Origin: Microcaldota archaeon
GTDB lineage: Archaea; Micrarchaeota; Micrarchaeia; Anstonellales; Bilamarchaeaceae
NCBI GenBank assembly: GCA_016212525.1
Contig: JACRGD010000005.1
Coordinates: forward strand, 216,304-280,303
Length of the DNA stretch: 64,000 bases
Reading direction: 5' to 3'
Below the pieces are notes generated by a model, which saw only the letters and a program-made list of their open reading frames with translations, was not told the DNA's origin and searched no databases. Made by a program: the position numbers and the translations under genes. Shown piece by piece: positions 44,241 to 52,448 of the stretch. Position 1 is the first letter of the stretch; each line of letters begins with the position of its first letter.

Positions 44241-45248
44241 TTATTTGTAGAATTTTTTAGCCTCTTCTAATGTTATTGGTTTGTAGTCATGTGCATGGCC
44301 TGCAGATCCAAATGCCAAGTATCTTTCCTTCACTATTGTTATCATTGCATCTCTTGCAGGAGTTAAATATTCTCGGGGATCGAACTTGTCCGGATGAAGT
44401 GTTAAAAATTTACGAACTGCTGCAGTCGCTGCTAATCTAAGATCAGTGTCAACATTTACCTTCCTTACTCCCGCTGCAATCCCTTCCTTTATTGCCCATA
44501 GCGGAACTCCGAATGTCGGAGTCATTTTTCCCCCGTATTTGTTTATTTCTTCTATCAATTCCTGTGGAACTGAAGATGATCCGTGCATTACCATATGAAG
44601 GTTTGGACAGCGTCTATGTATTTCCCGAATCACATCCATCGCAAGCAAATTTTTGTCCGGGTCTGGCTTAATTTTGAACTTGTATGCTCCATGCGAGGTT
44701 CCTATTGCGACTGCAAGTGCATCCACACCCGTTTTTGAGAGAAAGTCCTGAACCTGATTCGGGTCTGTAAGATGAATTTTTCCAGATCCAACTCCATCTT
44801 CTATGCCGCCTAGCGTGCCCAATTCGCCCTCGACCGTTACGCCGAATTTGTGTGCATATTCTACAACCTCGCGAGTAACCTTTACATTCTCTTCATATGT
44901 CGTTGGTGTTTTTCCGTCTTCTCTTAGCGAACCATCAATCATTACTGATGTAAATCCAAGTGATATGGCCGTCTTAGCCGAATCGAGATTATTTCCGTGA
45001 TCCAGGTGTACTGCGATTGGTAAATCTGCGTATTTCTCCGCACATGCCATCATTATATTTCTAAGAAATATCAGATCGCTGTACTTGAGTGCTCCTCGGG
45101 ATGCTGCTATTATAACTGGAGATTTAACTTCAGCTGCACCTCTCATGATCGCCTGAGCCTGTTCCATGTTGTTTACGTTAAAGTGCGGAACTCCGTAGCC
45201 CCCTTTTGCTGCCTCGTCAAGAATCTGCTTCATTGGTACTAATGGCAT
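44241..45248 (-). CDS. fba: Fructose-bisphosphate aldolase class II
   Basis: Zinc-dependent aldolase joining DHAP and glyceraldehyde-3-phosphate. AVHLDHGNN, SVMIDGSLREDG, VEGELGTLGGIEDG, AIGTSHGAYKF and MHGSSSVP carry the metal and phosphate ligands. 335 aa. Bacterial-type, unusual for an archaeon. A GAGGG sequence lies shortly before the ATG. Together with glpX it gives a complete FBP-to-F6P branch. Confidence 0.94.
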   Translation of the reverse strand: MPLVPMKQILDEAAKGGYGVPHFNVNNMEQAQAIMRGAAEVKSPVIIAASRGALKYSDLIFLRNIMMACAEKYADLPIAVHLDHGNNLDSAKTAISLGFTSVMIDGSLREDGKTPTTYEENVKVTREVVEYAHKFGVTVEGELGTLGGIEDGVGSGKIHLTDPNQVQDFLSKTGVDALAVAIGTSHGAYKFKIKPDPDKNLLAMDVIREIHRRCPNLHMVMHGSSSVPQELIEEINKYGGKMTPTFGVPLWAIKEGIAAGVRKVNVDTDLRLAATAAVRKFLTLHPDKFDPREYLTPARDAMITIVKERYLAFGSAGHAHDYKPITLEEAKKFYK

Positions 45249-45319
45249 ATCTAACCCTCATTATCTCTAGTGGCGTATGGATAAATATAAAGATTACGCT
45301 GTGATGGCATGGTTACTCT

Positions 45320-46672
45320 TTATGCGACCATCTTCAGTTTTCTTAGTCCTGCTTGCTCTTCTCCTCTTGGAGCCCGGAATCGTGTGTCATATTTTTGCCC
45401 CGGTAATCCTTCTGCCTGAGTCAAGATTTTCTCTCTTGATTTTTCGGGAACTGTGATTCCTATGGCGCGATCCACAAACCGGTCTTCTTTATGTGTTGTT
45501 CCGTTGTCTCGATCTATGACAAATGCAGATCCTCTTTCTAGGAAGTGATATATTGCCTGAAGTGACCTAGTTACTTTTCCAGGTTTTCTATCTCCTATTG
45601 GCAGGTCCTCTATTTCTTTAGCACCCTTTCTCTTGACCCCCACGCCTACGATCGGTGTTACTTTTGCAGCCGTTCCCCAGGCCATCGCCTCATCCGCATC
45701 AAGAAGATCGTTCAATGTTATTGGTTCTTCCAGTACTCCTTTAAGACCAAGATCGGCAGCTAATAGTCTTCCTGCTTCTAGCATGTTATATCTAGTTATT
45801 CCAGGAAGAATCATGAAATTTAATGCGGGTGTTATTAACCAGCCGTCTTTTACTATTGCTATATTTGCACTTGTGAGTTCAGTTACTATATCCTGTCCTC
45901 TTCTGTCCCTTCCAATTAGAAGTGCATCATTGTAGCCTAATCTATTCGCATTGTTTTTGAGAGGTGTTCTTTTTCCACCATAATTAGCAGCTGCTTTTGC
46001 ATAGTCCGTAGAACCTCTTAGTTCCGCAACTACCGGGTCCTCATATACAAAAATCTTCATTCCATTTTCAAATACTCCCGGTCCCATGTATTCTCGAGGC
46101 CACCACTGGCCGTGCAATGTAAACTCTGGTAAATTTGTTGTGCTTGTAGATACTCCCATCCCGCCTGGACCAATGCCTGCAATCGGCCTTAAATACCTAA
46201 CTAAAAACCCTAGTTCAAGATTTTTCTCTAGCATTTGGATGGTCAAATCTGTCGCTTCGCTTATTGAGATGGCACCTGTTCGCATTCCCTTTTCTAGCAC
46301 TGGTATTTTTATTCCAAATTCATTTGGATGCTCACGGCTCATGAGATATGCTTCTTCATATGGAACTGAGGGTCGAAATTCAAGTCCATCATCTATTCTT
46401 CTGGTTTTCTGATTCCCATACATTATCTCATAATTGATGGCTAATCTGGCACAATGCGGTCTTATTTCGTTGACTACGACTACTAGTCTCCCATCCTCTA
46501 GCTGAGTAACCTCAGTACTTCCTCCTTCAAATACTGCAGTTCCGTAACTGTCTTTGTGTCTATGTTTACCCCCTACAGGATCTAGATAATCATATTTTCC
46601 ACCTTCGACATCGTAAGTTACAAATTCCCTGTTTCTCAATTCAACTAGTGCATTTGGTTGTGTGTTTATCAT
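45320..46672 (-). CDS. Fold type IV (branched-chain-type) aminotransferase, long form
   Basis: 450 aa, about 145 longer than IlvE at 3.1 kb. Core: FLVRYLRPIAG, the lysine segment STDYAKAAANYGGKRTPLKNN, GYNDALLIGRD, VTELTSANIAIV and MAWGTAAKVTPIVGVG, which follow the class IV layout with the PLP lysine in YAKAAANY. The VTELTSAN form in place of VSEGSGEN resembles the eukaryotic/bacterial BCAT2-like branch. The N-terminal 150 residues (YDYLDPVGGKHRHKDSYGTAVFEGG) differ from IlvE. Substrate not decided by sequence. Confidence 0.75.
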   Translation of the reverse strand: MINTQPNALVELRNREFVTYDVEGGKYDYLDPVGGKHRHKDSYGTAVFEGGSTEVTQLEDGRLVVVVNEIRPHCARLAINYEIMYGNQKTRRIDDGLEFRPSVPYEEAYLMSREHPNEFGIKIPVLEKGMRTGAISISEATDLTIQMLEKNLELGFLVRYLRPIAGIGPGGMGVSTSTTNLPEFTLHGQWWPREYMGPGVFENGMKIFVYEDPVVAELRGSTDYAKAAANYGGKRTPLKNNANRLGYNDALLIGRDRRGQDIVTELTSANIAIVKDGWLITPALNFMILPGITRYNMLEAGRLLAADLGLKGVLEEPITLNDLLDADEAMAWGTAAKVTPIVGVGVKRKGAKEIEDLPIGDRKPGKVTRSLQAIYHFLERGSAFVIDRDNGTTHKEDRFVDRAIGITVPEKSREKILTQAEGLPGQKYDTRFRAPRGEEQAGLRKLKMVA

Positions 46673-46821
46673 AAGAACCCTCTTGCCTCTCCTCTCTGCA
46701 ATGGGGTTATATTAATCTTTTTGGGATTCATGTTAAAATTCGGTAAAAGACGTAATGCTTTTTAGTGAAAACTCGGTTTGGAATTATTAAAATTAAAAGT
46801 TAAAAAAAATAATTCTCTTCT

Positions 46822-48921
46822 CTATGCTGCTTTCTGCATGACTTGCATCTTGTCTTCTTCTACTCCCTTTGTTTTGGCAGTAGTTCCAACGTGCAAGACT
46901 TGTTCGTGTCTAGAGCTGTCTCGGTAAATGGTAATTCCTTTGCACTTGAGCTTCCAGGCTAGCAAATAGACGTTTTTGACATCATCGACCGTTGAATTTG
47001 CAGCCATATTGATGGTCTTACTCACTGCCAATTCAACGTTTTCCTGGAATGCAGCCTGCATTCTTACGTGCGCATCTGGAGCAAGATCATATGCGACCCT
47101 AAATACGTCCTTGACGTCCTGTGGTAGTCCTTCAATGTCCTTTAAGCTTCCCTTTTCCATTACTTCTCTGATTAGGTCTTCGCTATACAATCCCCTTACC
47201 TTGAGGACTTGTTCGAACACTGGATCTAAGTAGTGATATTGTCCAGTTCTGACTGTTTTAAGGAATGATATTGCAAAAACCGGTTCAATTCCGCTTGATG
47301 TATCGGCAATCATTGATATTGTTCCAGTTGGTGCTATCGATGTGCACGTTGCATTTCTCATGGCATCATATTTCTGTGAAAGCGGACTATTTTTGAAATT
47401 CGGGAATGCTCCTCTTGCTCTTCCTAGTTCATGGCTCATCTTGCGGCACTCGTCATTTATGAACTTCATTATTTCTCGTCCTACTTCATATCCTTGTTCA
47501 GAATCGTATCTTATGCCCATCATGTAGAGCATTCTTGCAAAGCCCATTACGCCAAGTCCGATTCGTCGGTTCTTAAGTGTCTGTTCTTTGATCTGAGGAA
47601 TCGGATAAACATTCATATCTATTACGTTGTCCAAAAACTCAAATGCTAGTCTTACTACGTATCTTAATCTCTCCCATTTTATTTTTTTCTTCCAATCTCC
47701 CTTACTCCAGTTAAGATCTACAAATTTCACCATGTTTATGCTGCCTAGATTACACGACTCGAAATCAGGCATTGGTACTTCGCCACAGGGATTGGTTGCG
47801 TGTATCGGTTCATTTGGAGTTGGGTTAGTCCTATTTATCTCATCGATAAACAAGACTCCTGGTTCGGCCGATTTCCATGCTGAATATGCAATCATATCAA
47901 ATAATCCCCTGGCACTGATTTTTCTTAGTGCTCTGCCATCTCTGGGATTCTTAAGTTCATATTCCTGATTATTTTCGACTGCGCTCATGAATGCGTCATC
48001 TGCCATGACACTGACATTGAAGTTCTCCATTACTCCAGGGGTTTGTTTCATCATTATGAATTCCTCAATGTCCGGGTGCCAAACGTGGAATGTAGCCATG
48101 TTTGCGCCTCTTCTCTTTCCGCCTTGCTTTACTACATTCGTTGCATTGTCAAAAGGACTCATAAATGATATCGGTCCTGATGCAATTCCGTTGGTACTTC
48201 TTACGAAGTCTCCCTTTGGTCTTATGTAAGAGAAACAGAATCCTGTTCCCCCTCCTGTCTTATGTACCATTGCCTGCCATTTGACTGCTTCAAATATCTG
48301 TTCTATATCGTCTTTGACTGGCAAAATAAAACATGCTGCAAGCTGTCCTGAAGTTGTACCTGCGTTCATGAGGGTTGGTGAATTTGGTAAAAATTCAAAA
48401 TTTGTCATTACTTCGTAGAATGCTTCCTCATATTGTCTTATCGCCCGATCATCAGCACCGTAATTTTTCTCATTCGATGCTAGGTGTTTTGCAACTCTCC
48501 TAAATAGTTGACTTGGAGACTCAATTATTTTTCCCGTTTCGTCTCTCAGCAAATATCTCTTTTCAAGAACCTGAACTGCATTTACTGGCATTTTAAGGTC
48601 GTCATAGACTCCCATCATGGTTTTCATTTCACGTTCGACATTTTTTGTGTGCCTATATAATATATACGCTTTCGCAGTCGCTGCGTGGCCTGTTTCGATG
48701 AGTGCCTTTTCAACGTGATCCTGAACCTCTTCAACTGTTGGTATGTCCTTTTCCGTATATTTCGCATTTAGGAGTTCGTGTACTCGATTTGCTACTCTTT
48801 CTGCTTCTGCCTTATCATTTCCGCCTACTGACTGAGCAGCTTTAAAAATTGCTTCTGCAACTTTTTGTTTATCAAAATCTACTATCGATCCGTCTCTTTT
48901 TCTTATCTTTGATACACTCAT
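46822..48921 (-). CDS. nrdJ: Adenosylcobalamin-dependent (class II) ribonucleotide reductase
   Basis: Makes deoxyribonucleotides. N-terminal ATP-cone (residues 1-90, IRKRDGSIVDFDKQKV). Catalytic barrel: LPNSPTLMNAGT, LAACFILPV (first redox cysteine), HKTGGGTGFCFS, NPCGEVPMPDFESCNLGSINM (N-x-C-x-E plus second redox cysteine region), and TSIAPTGTISMIADTSSGIEP. 699 aa. The family's C-terminal cysteine tail that passes electrons is not seen: the protein ends in a short charged tail with no C-x-x-C. Class II assignment rests on the sequence type and absence of an NrdB gene here. Confidence 0.88.
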   Translation of the reverse strand: MSVSKIRKRDGSIVDFDKQKVAEAIFKAAQSVGGNDKAEAERVANRVHELLNAKYTEKDIPTVEEVQDHVEKALIETGHAATAKAYILYRHTKNVEREMKTMMGVYDDLKMPVNAVQVLEKRYLLRDETGKIIESPSQLFRRVAKHLASNEKNYGADDRAIRQYEEAFYEVMTNFEFLPNSPTLMNAGTTSGQLAACFILPVKDDIEQIFEAVKWQAMVHKTGGGTGFCFSYIRPKGDFVRSTNGIASGPISFMSPFDNATNVVKQGGKRRGANMATFHVWHPDIEEFIMMKQTPGVMENFNVSVMADDAFMSAVENNQEYELKNPRDGRALRKISARGLFDMIAYSAWKSAEPGVLFIDEINRTNPTPNEPIHATNPCGEVPMPDFESCNLGSINMVKFVDLNWSKGDWKKKIKWERLRYVVRLAFEFLDNVIDMNVYPIPQIKEQTLKNRRIGLGVMGFARMLYMMGIRYDSEQGYEVGREIMKFINDECRKMSHELGRARGAFPNFKNSPLSQKYDAMRNATCTSIAPTGTISMIADTSSGIEPVFAISFLKTVRTGQYHYLDPVFEQVLKVRGLYSEDLIREVMEKGSLKDIEGLPQDVKDVFRVAYDLAPDAHVRMQAAFQENVELAVSKTINMAANSTVDDVKNVYLLAWKLKCKGITIYRDSSRHEQVLHVGTTAKTKGVEEDKMQVMQKAA

Positions 48922-48971
48922 CTTAACACCCGCGTTGTAATCTCCCTATGATCTTATTTCTTATCCTATTT

Positions 48972-48991
48972 TTGCTCTTTTCCTAGAGCAA
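48972..48991 (-). promoter_or_regulatory. Hairpin at the 5' end of the nrdJ leader
   Basis: TTGCTC and GAGCAA pair (6 bp) around an 8-nt loop. On the minus strand a TTTTATAAAG box lies about 18 nt before the hairpin, so it would start at or near the mRNA 5' end, with a further 50 nt to the ATG. No cobalamin riboswitch is apparent. Confidence 0.35.
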
Positions 48992-49161
48992 GATGTTTAG
49001 TTCAATTGCCTTTATAAAAGTCGCTCCTTTCTTCGTAATTCAGTTAAACGTTTGCAACCAGTAAAAGAAACAGTTTCTTTATTCCTTGTTTTTCTCTCTC
49101 GTGTTTTTTCTGATTTATTTCTTCAACCTAATTTTCCTCTTGTTTTTAAATGGGCCAATGC

Positions 49162-49680
49162 TTATTTTTTGTTTATTTTTTGCGGTTGCATATTACTTCC
49201 TATTAACCCGAGCGTGTAACTGATCAGAATTCCTATACTTATCATCCCAACTCCACATAATGCTGAATATAGGATGCCTGTAAATCCGCTCGTGTCTCCT
49301 AATATTGCGGTTGCAAGCACTGCTTCCGTTGGCTTAAACGTTCTGATGTTTAGTTGTCCTCCTAATGCCATCATTCCTATAATCACGTTCAATATTATTC
49401 CTATGAATCCTCCTGCAGCGTATGCTATTGCAGATGCTGCCGCAGCAGCGTTGTTGTTCAAATTATATCTTTTTACTGCTCTTTTGCCCGTCCAGATGTA
49501 CAGGTAAATAAAAATCGGTATCAAAAGATAACTATATCCCAGTTGTATCTTTCTTACCGAATCCAAATATTCTCCGCTTGTGAAAATCGTAAGAATTTCA
49601 AGTCCTATTCCAAATATTGATAGTATTAATGATATTACTATTGGCGTCAAGGAAGCTCTAATTATCTTTGCAGTTTCCAT
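49162..49680 (-). CDS. Integral membrane protein, unknown
   Basis: 172 aa with four or five hydrophobic segments (about residues 12-34, 46-64, 80-105 and 135-163). A KRYNLNNNAAAAASAIAYAAGGFIG segment with an alanine run is the only striking feature. I do not recognise the family. Own transcription unit between nrdJ and gltX. The 240 bp between this gene and nrdJ (48922-49161) hold the nrdJ promoter and leader only. Confidence 0.6.
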   Translation of the reverse strand: METAKIIRASLTPIVISLILSIFGIGLEILTIFTSGEYLDSVRKIQLGYSYLLIPIFIYLYIWTGKRAVKRYNLNNNAAAAASAIAYAAGGFIGIILNVIIGMMALGGQLNIRTFKPTEAVLATAILGDTSGFTGILYSALCGVGMISIGILISYTLGLIGSNMQPQKINKK

Positions 49681-49789
49681 TTTTGTTTCACCTGGTCAGG
49701 ACTAACTACAAATGTAATATTTATAAATTAAGAGCGTCTCTGCGCTCTCGAACTTTATCCTTATTTTTCTATCTGTCTCTATTTGTGAT

Positions 49790-51487
49790 TTAACAACTAA
49801 ATACAAACCGCAATCCCGCGGTGTTTTTTTTGTCCAGTCTGCAAAATCCGAACCTTTCAAACTGAACTATTTCTCCCATGTTAATTTCTTTTGCAGCTAA
49901 CTCTACGATGCCTTCTATTTTTTCTAGGCTATTTGGATCAAATTCTCCGCTCTCGTTAAAGAGATCTTTTGGTTTTAGTACTTCGCATTTTTCGCGCTCA
50001 TGTCCGACCCACTGTAGCTTCTTATCGACTTTGCCCTCTGGCATTATCTGTGTAATTAGTCGTCCATCTTTTCGTTCCACTAATTTGACATTACAAAAGT
50101 CCTTAAGTCTGAAAATTTCTCCTATCTGGATTGTTTTCGCATCCTCCTGCGAAACGAATGCTTTATTTCCGACCTTTATCTTTCGAACTCCAATCTCCTT
50201 CTTGGGGTGAAGTTTTAGTTCCAGTTCCTTATCTGTCGCTCCATCTATCTCTACTTCTATTGGGTTTGGCACAAAGAAAAAGTGTTTCGATTCCGGATCA
50301 AGCATTTTTCGATTTAATGTGAGTAGCGCTTCCCAGTCCGGTTCGCTTTCGACTTTTGAAAGTCCAAATGACTGCACAAATTCCTTTACTGCTTTTGGTA
50401 GGAGTCCTCGGCGTTCGAGTCCCTTGATTGTTGGAAGTCGTGGGTCGTCCCAACCCAAAACCTTTCCTTCTTTGACTAATGGGAGTAGAAGTCTCTTGCT
50501 AATTGGTGCATTTTTGATCGCCAGCCTTGAAAATCCGATCATTTCTGGTCTCTTCCAGCCTAGTATCGCAAACAACTCTGAGTAAAGTTCGTCTCTAAGT
50601 TCGTACTCTTTAGATCTCATTGAGTGGGTTATCCCCTCCAAATGGTCCATTACCACTACTGCCAGATCATATCCAGGCCAGACTCGGTACTTTGCCAATT
50701 GCCGATAGTGCTTCGTGTCGATTATTCGGGCCAGTGCCGGATCTCTCATTACTGTGTTTAGTGCCTTAAGATCGCCCTTAAATCGAAGTATCGCCTCGCC
50801 TTCCTTGGAAACGCCCTCGATCATTTTCTCCCATGCCTCCAAATTTGCTTGGATTGATATGTTTCTGCAATGGCATTCAGTTCCGTCTTCCCTGTTTTTG
50901 CTTATCGTTTCTTGGCTACATGTGCAAACATATGCCCTTTCCTTCTTCATCAGTTCTACTGCCGTTTCGTATATCTTTGGCATATTATCCGAGGTAAACG
51001 TTTCTTTCTCAAATGGTATTCCAAGCCATGTTAGGCCTTCCTTAATCGCTTCTACGAACTGATACGACTCTTTTTCCGGATTCGTATCGTCAAATCTAAG
51101 AATCATTTTTCCGCCATAGACTCGTGCTGCCTCATAATCTAACCATGCGGCTTTTGCATGCCCTATGTGCGGATAGCCTGATGGTTCGGGAGGGAACCGA
51201 GTCACTACTTTTCCTTCGATCGCATTCGGAAGCTCGAGCGTTTTCTTTTCCTCTTTTTTCTCAACATAAGTAAACTGAGTCATCTCTTTCTCTATTTCTG
51301 ATTTGGAAAGTTTTGCAACTCTGGTTGCTTCTGAGATTATTGTTGCCATGGTTTTTTTCATATCTGCCTTTGAGTCTGGGGCCTCGCCGATTACCTTGCC
51401 CACTACTGAGCCGGGGTTGGCTTTACCATAATCAAAAGCGTTCTTTAGGACGTGTTTGCGTATAATTAGTTCTAATTCGGATGACAT
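49790..51487 (-). CDS. gltX: Glutamyl-tRNA synthetase (archaeal type)
   Basis: Charges tRNA-Glu, and in archaea also tRNA-Gln before amidation. Class I motifs: RFPPEPSGYPHIGHAKAA (HIGH) and the KMSKS equivalent in APISKRLLLPL. The beta-barrel C-terminal half shows the GlnRS/archaeal-GluRS relationship. 565 aa. I chose the ATG at 51487 over 51505: the TATA box at 51509-51515 ends only 3 nt before the upstream ATG, so that codon would not be transcribed, whereas 51487 is 21 nt from the box, as for other leaderless genes here. Confidence 0.93.
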   Translation of the reverse strand: MSSELELIIRKHVLKNAFDYGKANPGSVVGKVIGEAPDSKADMKKTMATIISEATRVAKLSKSEIEKEMTQFTYVEKKEEKKTLELPNAIEGKVVTRFPPEPSGYPHIGHAKAAWLDYEAARVYGGKMILRFDDTNPEKESYQFVEAIKEGLTWLGIPFEKETFTSDNMPKIYETAVELMKKERAYVCTCSQETISKNREDGTECHCRNISIQANLEAWEKMIEGVSKEGEAILRFKGDLKALNTVMRDPALARIIDTKHYRQLAKYRVWPGYDLAVVVMDHLEGITHSMRSKEYELRDELYSELFAILGWKRPEMIGFSRLAIKNAPISKRLLLPLVKEGKVLGWDDPRLPTIKGLERRGLLPKAVKEFVQSFGLSKVESEPDWEALLTLNRKMLDPESKHFFFVPNPIEVEIDGATDKELELKLHPKKEIGVRKIKVGNKAFVSQEDAKTIQIGEIFRLKDFCNVKLVERKDGRLITQIMPEGKVDKKLQWVGHEREKCEVLKPKDLFNESGEFDPNSLEKIEGIVELAAKEINMGEIVQFERFGFCRLDKKNTAGLRFVFSC

Positions 51488-51508
51488 GCTATGTTCTTGC
51501 TGCATTTT

Positions 51509-51515
51509 ATTTAAA
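51509..51515 (-). promoter_or_regulatory. TATA box of the gltX gene
   Basis: TTTAAAT on the minus strand, 21 nt before the ATG at 51487. It implies a leaderless mRNA and rules out the ATG at 51505. Confidence 0.55.
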
Positions 51516-51582
51516 TCCTATTTGCTTCTTTGATCTTACTCGATTTTATACTCGGTACTCATTCCCATCTTTGATACATGCC

Positions 51583-51722
51583 TTTATATATCTTTATTTA
51601 CACCTATATTCTCAGAACAAAACAAAAATAAGAATCGAAAAACGGAGGTGTGAATAAATGAACGGAAAACTTAATCAAGTATTTGAAGCATCCGCTACTT
51701 CTATTATGTTGTGTCACACCTC
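51583..51722 (+). promoter_or_regulatory. TATA box and inverted repeat that can hide a ribosome binding site
   Basis: TTTATATA (51583-51590) predicts transcription from about 51615. The strong ribosome binding site GGAGGTGTGA lies at 51644-51653 ahead of the ATG at 51658. GAGGTGTGA (51645-51653) is perfectly complementary over 9 bp to TCACACCTC (51714-51722), 60 nt downstream, inside the small ORF. Pairing would block initiation; translating ribosomes would keep it open. Confidence 0.45.
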
Positions 51723-51750
51723 TTTGATCGTAAGATCCGATCTTATATAA
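51658..51750 (+). CDS. Possible 30-aa leader peptide
   Basis: A 30-codon frame from ATG 51658 to TAA 51750, with the best Shine-Dalgarno sequence in the window (GGAGGTG) 8 nt upstream. The peptide is MNGKLNQVFEASATSIMLCH and ten more residues, with no clear membrane segment or run of one amino acid. Its coding stretch contains the complement of its own ribosome binding site. It could be a regulatory leader peptide or an accident inside a structured RNA. Confidence 0.3.
   Translation: MNGKLNQVFEASATSIMLCHTSLIVRSDLI
51731..51745. promoter_or_regulatory. Perfect 7-1-7 palindrome next to a TATA-like box
   Basis: TAAGATC-C-GATCTTA is a perfect dyad, and its right end overlaps TTATATAA (51743-51750). 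This is the layout of an operator over a promoter. The nearest candidate regulator is the small HTH protein starting at 51921. Confidence 0.4.
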
Positions 51751-51896
51751 GCAAGAAAAAAGGAAACCCTCTTGGGTTTGTGTGACTCCAAATTCTTGCG
51801 ATTGCCCCAAAAGAGCAATGATTTTCACCGCATTATTTCTTCTTTGTCTGCGGTAGTTCCTCTCATGTTGTGCTGAGGTGGCCATCAAGGCCCCTC
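51751..51896 (+). ncRNA. Run of hairpins, possible structured RNA
   Basis: Four consecutive foldable elements in 146 nt: GCAAGAA (51751) with TTCTTGC (51793-51799) enclosing the perfect AAACCC-TCTT-GGGTTT hairpin (51764-51779); ATTGC (51801) with GCAAT (51815); ACCGCA (51827) with TGCGGT (51849); and GAGG-T-GGCC-ATCAA-GGCC-CCTC (51875-51896). It matches neither SRP RNA nor RNase P RNA in any conserved motif I know. It may be the 5' leader of the HTH gene or a separate RNA. Confidence 0.35.
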
Positions 51897-51920
51897 TTAT
51901 TATAATGTCTGGGTGATGTT

Positions 51921-52178
51921 TTGTCAAATGGTCCTGGTGGCGTTGCCGCCAATTTTTCAGAGGAATCTGTTTCGATTCCCTTAGGTTCGACGTATATGGT
52001 TTCAGTAAATAAAAAAGGTCGTTTTAGAAAGTCCTTTGATTCCAAGCGATTCGAGGAGATCGTTAGGTTGTACTTCCTCGAGAAGCTTTCGGTGCGTAAG
52101 ATCGCGTCCTTGACGGGTCTTTCCCACATGACTGTCTATCGAATGCTGAGCGACCCTAACGTCGCGATCTTGGTCTGA
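51921..52178 (+). CDS. Small helix-turn-helix DNA-binding protein
   Basis: Up to 85 aa. The C-terminal half is a resolvase/homeodomain-like HTH: FEEIVRLYFLEKLSVRKIASLTGLSHMTVYRMLSDPN (landmark, about residues 44-80), with the typical G-L-S turn. The N-terminal 35 residues have no clear fold. The start is uncertain: TTG at 51921 has GGTGAT 3 nt upstream; the first in-frame ATG, at 51996, would give 60 aa and still keep the HTH. It sits just upstream of the ribosomal operon. A regulator role is inferred. Confidence 0.6.
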   Translation: MSNGPGGVAANFSEESVSIPLGSTYMVSVNKKGRFRKSFDSKRFEEIVRLYFLEKLSVRKIASLTGLSHMTVYRMLSDPNVAILV

Positions 52179-52258
52179 TGCCCTCTGGGTTCGGATTTTG
52201 GATCGTTATCTTCTTCTTTACTTTTTTGCATTTTCCGTCTTCTCCTTCAGGGAGTCTT

Positions 52259-52351
52259 TTTAAATGTTTTTGTCTATATTAATCCTGCTCGGAACAAACA
52301 CCTCCTTTCCATTAGTGGAGATTTGTTCAAAATATCGAGAGCTTTTCTCTC
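52259..52351 (+). promoter_or_regulatory. Promoter and two leader hairpins of the ribosomal operon
   Basis: TTTAAAT (52259-52265) predicts a start near 52288. The transcript then begins with a hairpin (GAACAAA 52292-52298 with TTTGTTC 52322-52328, plus an inner CTCC/GGAG pair) and a second one (GAGAG 52337-52341 with CTCTC 52347-52351). About 95 nt more lead to S17. The inner CTCC/GGAG pairing resembles Shine-Dalgarno sequence but is too far from any start. Confidence 0.45.
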
Positions 52352-52448
52352 TACACTCGTGTTCTTGAGGAAAAGTTTAGCAAATTAGATGGTGTTCGCG
52401 CACTGGTCTAGTAAATATAATGAACATTTCAAAAATTGGTGATTATAA

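Noticed and set aside
48922-49020. Cobalamin riboswitch ahead of the B12-dependent reductase
   Set aside because: The leader is only about 70-75 nt and shows a single short hairpin; none of the riboswitch core motifs are seen.
51583-51900. SRP 7S RNA or RNase P RNA
   Set aside because: Hairpins are present but I find none of the conserved sequence blocks of either RNA.
51604-51927. 107-codon minus-strand frame
   Set aside because: Composition is unlike the other proteins (no clear domain, many His, Arg and Phe), it lies on the hairpin region, and it overlaps the HTH start.
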